Below are positions 61,496 to 64,000 of a DNA stretch of 64,000 nucleotides, piece after piece (position 1 is the stretch's first letter; each line of letters starts with the position of its first letter). The stretch spans positions 3,100,001-3,164,000 of the forward strand of contig NZ_QYUQ01000002.1 in the NCBI RefSeq assembly GCF_003590835.1, given 5' to 3'. The position numbers and the translations under genes were made by a program. The notes beneath the pieces are model-generated. The model was not told where the DNA came from, made no database searches, and saw only the letters and a list, made by a program, of their open reading frames with translations. Origin of the DNA: Noviherbaspirillum sedimenti. Its GTDB lineage: Bacteria; Pseudomonadota; Gammaproteobacteria; Burkholderiales; Burkholderiaceae_D.

Positions 61496-61875
61496 ATCGT
61501 CTCTTCCAATTCGAGGGTATCCAATCGTTACCGATGGCTAAGACTCCGTTGTTCACACCCCTTCAACATGAGCGCCGTACATTGACGACCGCTCATTGCG
61601 CCACCCCTAAATTCAAGTTCGCAACAAACTCGTACTGAATATTAATGGCGATTGCTACTGCCTTCTCATACCGATACGTAATGCGGTGCTGCCGCCCGTG
61701 CACGAATGCGTTTTCAACAAAGCCCTCAATCACTTCTGTCTCGCTAATGGCGTCGACGCAACTCACAATGACCGAGCTTTTGATAGCGTGGTGCCGGCGC
61801 GTTCGCGGCAATGACGCATCGTGCCAAAATTTGAGGGCGAGATTTAGAACTCATCAGCATTGAACGCGTAGCGTT
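61496..61875. other. Intergenic stretch with a doubtful frame on the minus strand
   Basis: A 72-residue frame at 61593-61811 (KSSVIVSCVDAISETEVIEGFVENAFVHGRQHRITYRYE) looks protein-like but has no start signal and no family I can name. It may be the tail of a decayed gene between the hydrolase remnant and the oxidoreductase. Confidence 0.3.
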
Positions 61876-62853
61876 TCATGGCTTGATAACAACCTTCCCC
61901 ATTGCCCTGCGGCTGGACAGCCTCTTGAGTGCTGCAACGCCTTCCGAAAGGGGGACGACTGAATCGATCGCGGGGTTTATGATTCCTTGTTCCACCCAGA
62001 CTAACAGTTCTTCCATATTTTTTGCATGGAGCTCCGGTTGCTGCCTGACAAAGGTAAGCCAATGTACGCCAATGACGGAATAAACCTTAACCAATGTTAA
62101 GTTGACCGGTAAGATCGGTAGGTTTCCTGATGCAAAACCAACCACGAGCAATCGTCCATTGGTAGCCATAGCCCGCGCACATGCACCAAACACATCGCCG
62201 CCGACAGTGTCGAAGACAACGTCGGCGCCGCGACCGCCTGTGCGCTCCTTAATCGCTTTTTTTAGATCTTCCTTTGTGTAATTGATTGTCTCGTCGGCCC
62301 CCTGAGACTTCGCAAAAGCCGCCTTCTCGTCGCTTGAGCAGACTGCGATTACCCGTGCGCCGATAGCTTTTCCAACCTGGATTGCGCCACTACCGGTCGC
62401 ACCCGCGGCCCCGGTAACGACTAAGGTTTCACCAACTTGCATGTCTGCACGCTGTCGCAATGCATGCTGAGCAGTCGCAGTCGACGACATCATCGCCGCG
62501 CCAGATTCGTAGGAAATGTTTGGTGGTAATCGTGTTGGCAACCATCCCGGTAATGCAATTTTTTCTGCAAAAGCACCAAAATTCATTGCCAGGCTCATTA
62601 CCCGATCCCCCGGCTTAAACCGGGTGACGTTACTTCCGACAGCAACAACATCTCCTGATATTTCAGTCCCCAAGATAAAAGGCAAGGCGGGCTTCGTCTG
62701 GTACTTGCCTTCGGCAAGCAGAATATCAGTGAACACCACACCGGCGGCCCGTACCTGTACGAGAACGTCATCAGAGCCTGCATTCGGATCAGGCATCTCT
62801 TGATAAGAGAGCGTGTTCACATCTCCGAAATTGTTACAAACAAGGGCTTTCAT
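61876..62853 (-). CDS. NADPH:quinone oxidoreductase-type dehydrogenase (MDR family)
   Basis: A 325-residue medium-chain reductase. MKALVCNNFGDVNTLSYQEMPDPNAG starts the protein; the 21-codon extension lacks a ribosome site. GTEISGDVVAVGSNVTRFKPGDRVM, MMSSTATAQHALRQRA, VVTGAAGATGSGAIQVGKAIGARVIAVCSS and ADVVFDTVGGDVFG are quinone-reductase motifs. No catalytic Zn ligands are seen. It reduces a quinone or an enone with NADPH; in this cluster it may be an enoyl reductase. Confidence 0.88.
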   Translation of the reverse strand: MKALVCNNFGDVNTLSYQEMPDPNAGSDDVLVQVRAAGVVFTDILLAEGKYQTKPALPFILGTEISGDVVAVGSNVTRFKPGDRVMSLAMNFGAFAEKIALPGWLPTRLPPNISYESGAAMMSSTATAQHALRQRADMQVGETLVVTGAAGATGSGAIQVGKAIGARVIAVCSSDEKAAFAKSQGADETINYTKEDLKKAIKERTGGRGADVVFDTVGGDVFGACARAMATNGRLLVVGFASGNLPILPVNLTLVKVYSVIGVHWLTFVRQQPELHAKNMEELLVWVEQGIINPAIDSVVPLSEGVAALKRLSSRRAMGKVVIKP

Positions 62854-63019
62854 CACTATTTCGGGTTTCCTTTTTCGAGGAACAGAACGCTCATCTCGCT
62901 CCTCACTTGGCAGCAACTTTCCTCAGCTTCGCGAAATCACATACGAGCGTCGATTATCTTCGCTAAGCACTGATCCGTTTCGCCGATCTAATTCACTTTC
63001 GGCTGTAATCGGTCTTGCA

Positions 63020-64000
63020 TCATGTCGTCGACTTTGGATATGTCGATCCAGCCCAATACTTTTTCTTCAGCTCAAGCTTGTTAAGCTTGCCGGTGGCAGT
63101 CACAGGCAAGCTGTCAAGAAACTCGACTGACTTAGGCTTGGCATAGCTGGCCATGCGCGGCGCACAAAACTCGATCACTTCGCGCTCAGTAAGCTTTTCG
63201 CCCGGTTTGCACACAATGAAGGCCTTGACGACTTCGCCCCATTTGCTGTCCGGTACGCCAATGACCGCAACGTTGGCAATCTTGGGATGGTCGAACAACG
63301 CATTTTCGATTTGGGCCGGATACACGTTTTCCCCACCGGTAATAATCATGTGGCTCTTGCGATCGACAATGTAGATATAGCCATCCTCATCCACTGTCGC
63401 CAGATCCCGCGTGTAATACCATCCATCGCGGATTGCCTCCGCAGTCTCCTTTGGCTTGTTCAGGTAGCCTGCCATCACTTGCCCACTTCTGACGATGACT
63501 TCCCCTACCTCGCCCGGGATGACGTTCGTTCCGTCATCGCGCACAACTCTTACCTCTGAAAGACTGGCCTGCCTCCCGGCCGAGTTCAGCCGCCCTGCAA
63601 CACGGCCCGCTCCCGTTAATGCTTCCCGATGGTCGGCAACACTAAGCACCGATATGAATAAACATTCGGTAGCACCAAGTGCCTGCATGATCTCACAGCG
63701 CGGAAACATCTTGGTCGTTCGCCTCAGAATCTCCTGAGGCATGGGTGCGCCGCCGTAGAGCAGACGACTCATGCTGCTTAAATCGTAATCTTTGCCAAAA
63801 TCAAGCACCATATTGAGCACTGCCGGGACCAAAGTCGTTTTTGAGATGCCATGCTGTTGGACCATTTGGCAGAATTCCAATGGCACGAAATCCCTAACAA
63901 CGACGTTTGTAGCGCAGCGAAACACTGCTCCTAGTGCAATTAGGCCGATAGCATGGAACATCGGCAATGAGCCGAGGTAGCGATCCTCTGGTCCGAACTG
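63020..64000 (-). CDS. AMP-forming acyl-CoA synthetase, N-terminus outside window
   Basis: The frame is open to the right edge, so only the C-terminal 326 residues are seen; the P-loop region with YTSGTTG lies outside. YGGAPMPQEILRRTTKMFPRCEIMQALGATECLF, GEVGEVIVRSGQVMAGYLNKPKETAEAIRDGWYYTRDLATVDEDGYIYIVDRKSHMIITGGENVYPAQIENALFDHP and SLPVTATGKLNKLELKKKYW match fatty-acid CoA ligases; the lysine of the TATGKLNK motif is present. It is the second acid-activating enzyme of the cluster. Confidence 0.93.
   Translation of the reverse strand, partial: QFGPEDRYLGSLPMFHAIGLIALGAVFRCATNVVVRDFVPLEFCQMVQQHGISKTTLVPAVLNMVLDFGKDYDLSSMSRLLYGGAPMPQEILRRTTKMFPRCEIMQALGATECLFISVLSVADHREALTGAGRVAGRLNSAGRQASLSEVRVVRDDGTNVIPGEVGEVIVRSGQVMAGYLNKPKETAEAIRDGWYYTRDLATVDEDGYIYIVDRKSHMIITGGENVYPAQIENALFDHPKIANVAVIGVPDSKWGEVVKAFIVCKPGEKLTEREVIEFCAPRMASYAKPKSVEFLDSLPVTATGKLNKLELKKKYWAGSTYPKSTT

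Noticed and set aside
1..64000. CRISPR arrays, tRNA or rRNA genes
   Set aside because: No regularly spaced repeat-spacer pattern, no cloverleaf with CCA-type end and no rRNA-like segment was found on reading both strands. The only tandem repeats are the 29-bp units at 19361, without spacers.

Overview
The window reads as chromosome of a betaproteobacterium, most likely order Burkholderiales (Oxalobacteraceae-like). This is an inference from gene content and protein style: a nag-type gentisate cluster, an etfB-etfA pair, a bioD-bioB arrangement, Liv-type ABC transporters and IS66/IS256/IS3 debris. No rRNA, tRNA or CRISPR array was seen.

Left part (1-12533). An isochorismatase-family hydrolase cut by the window edge is followed by nadC. 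A complete minus-strand branched-chain-amino-acid-type ABC transporter follows: binding protein, LivG, LivF, LivH and LivM. Next come an outer-membrane porin and a compact gentisate cluster (3-hydroxybenzoate 6-monooxygenase, fumarylpyruvate hydrolase, gentisate 1,2-dioxygenase) with a divergent LysR regulator.

Middle part (12534-28930) is an accessory island. It opens with a long, hairpin-rich leader and a three-gene operon. That operon holds a large degenerate tyrosine-recombinase-like protein, a second large one with the full R-K-H-R-H-Y set, and a 266-residue protein of unknown function. Behind it lie orphan genes: a HAD-like phosphatase with a decayed duplicate, lipoproteins, a CAP-domain protein, a SHOCT-domain protein, a helix-turn-helix regulator and unknowns. 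The island ends in a truncated N-terminus resembling anti-phage dCTP deaminases and in fragments of two IS3-type elements.

Right part (28944-64000) starts with bioB beside a frameshifted bioD remnant and then carries a large acyl-CoA catabolic cluster. It encodes five enoyl-CoA hydratase/isomerase family proteins, five acyl-CoA dehydrogenases (four of them in two tandem pairs), a FadB-type bifunctional enzyme, a thiolase, an SDR, an acyl-CoA synthetase plus the end of a second one, and a biotin-dependent acyl-CoA carboxylase (two subunits). An HMG-CoA-lyase-like enzyme, EtfBA and an alpha-methylacyl-CoA racemase complete the set. Carboxylase, lyase and racemase together suggest a methyl-branched (isoprenoid-like) acid as substrate, following the logic of the leucine (liu) and acyclic terpene (atu) pathways. 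A TetR regulator lies inside the cluster, and five CCG-N6-CGG inverted repeats lie upstream of its transcription units, which suggests one regulon. A complete 2500-bp IS66 element with an 8-bp target duplication has split an already decayed IS256 transposase between the racemase and the last dehydrogenase pair.
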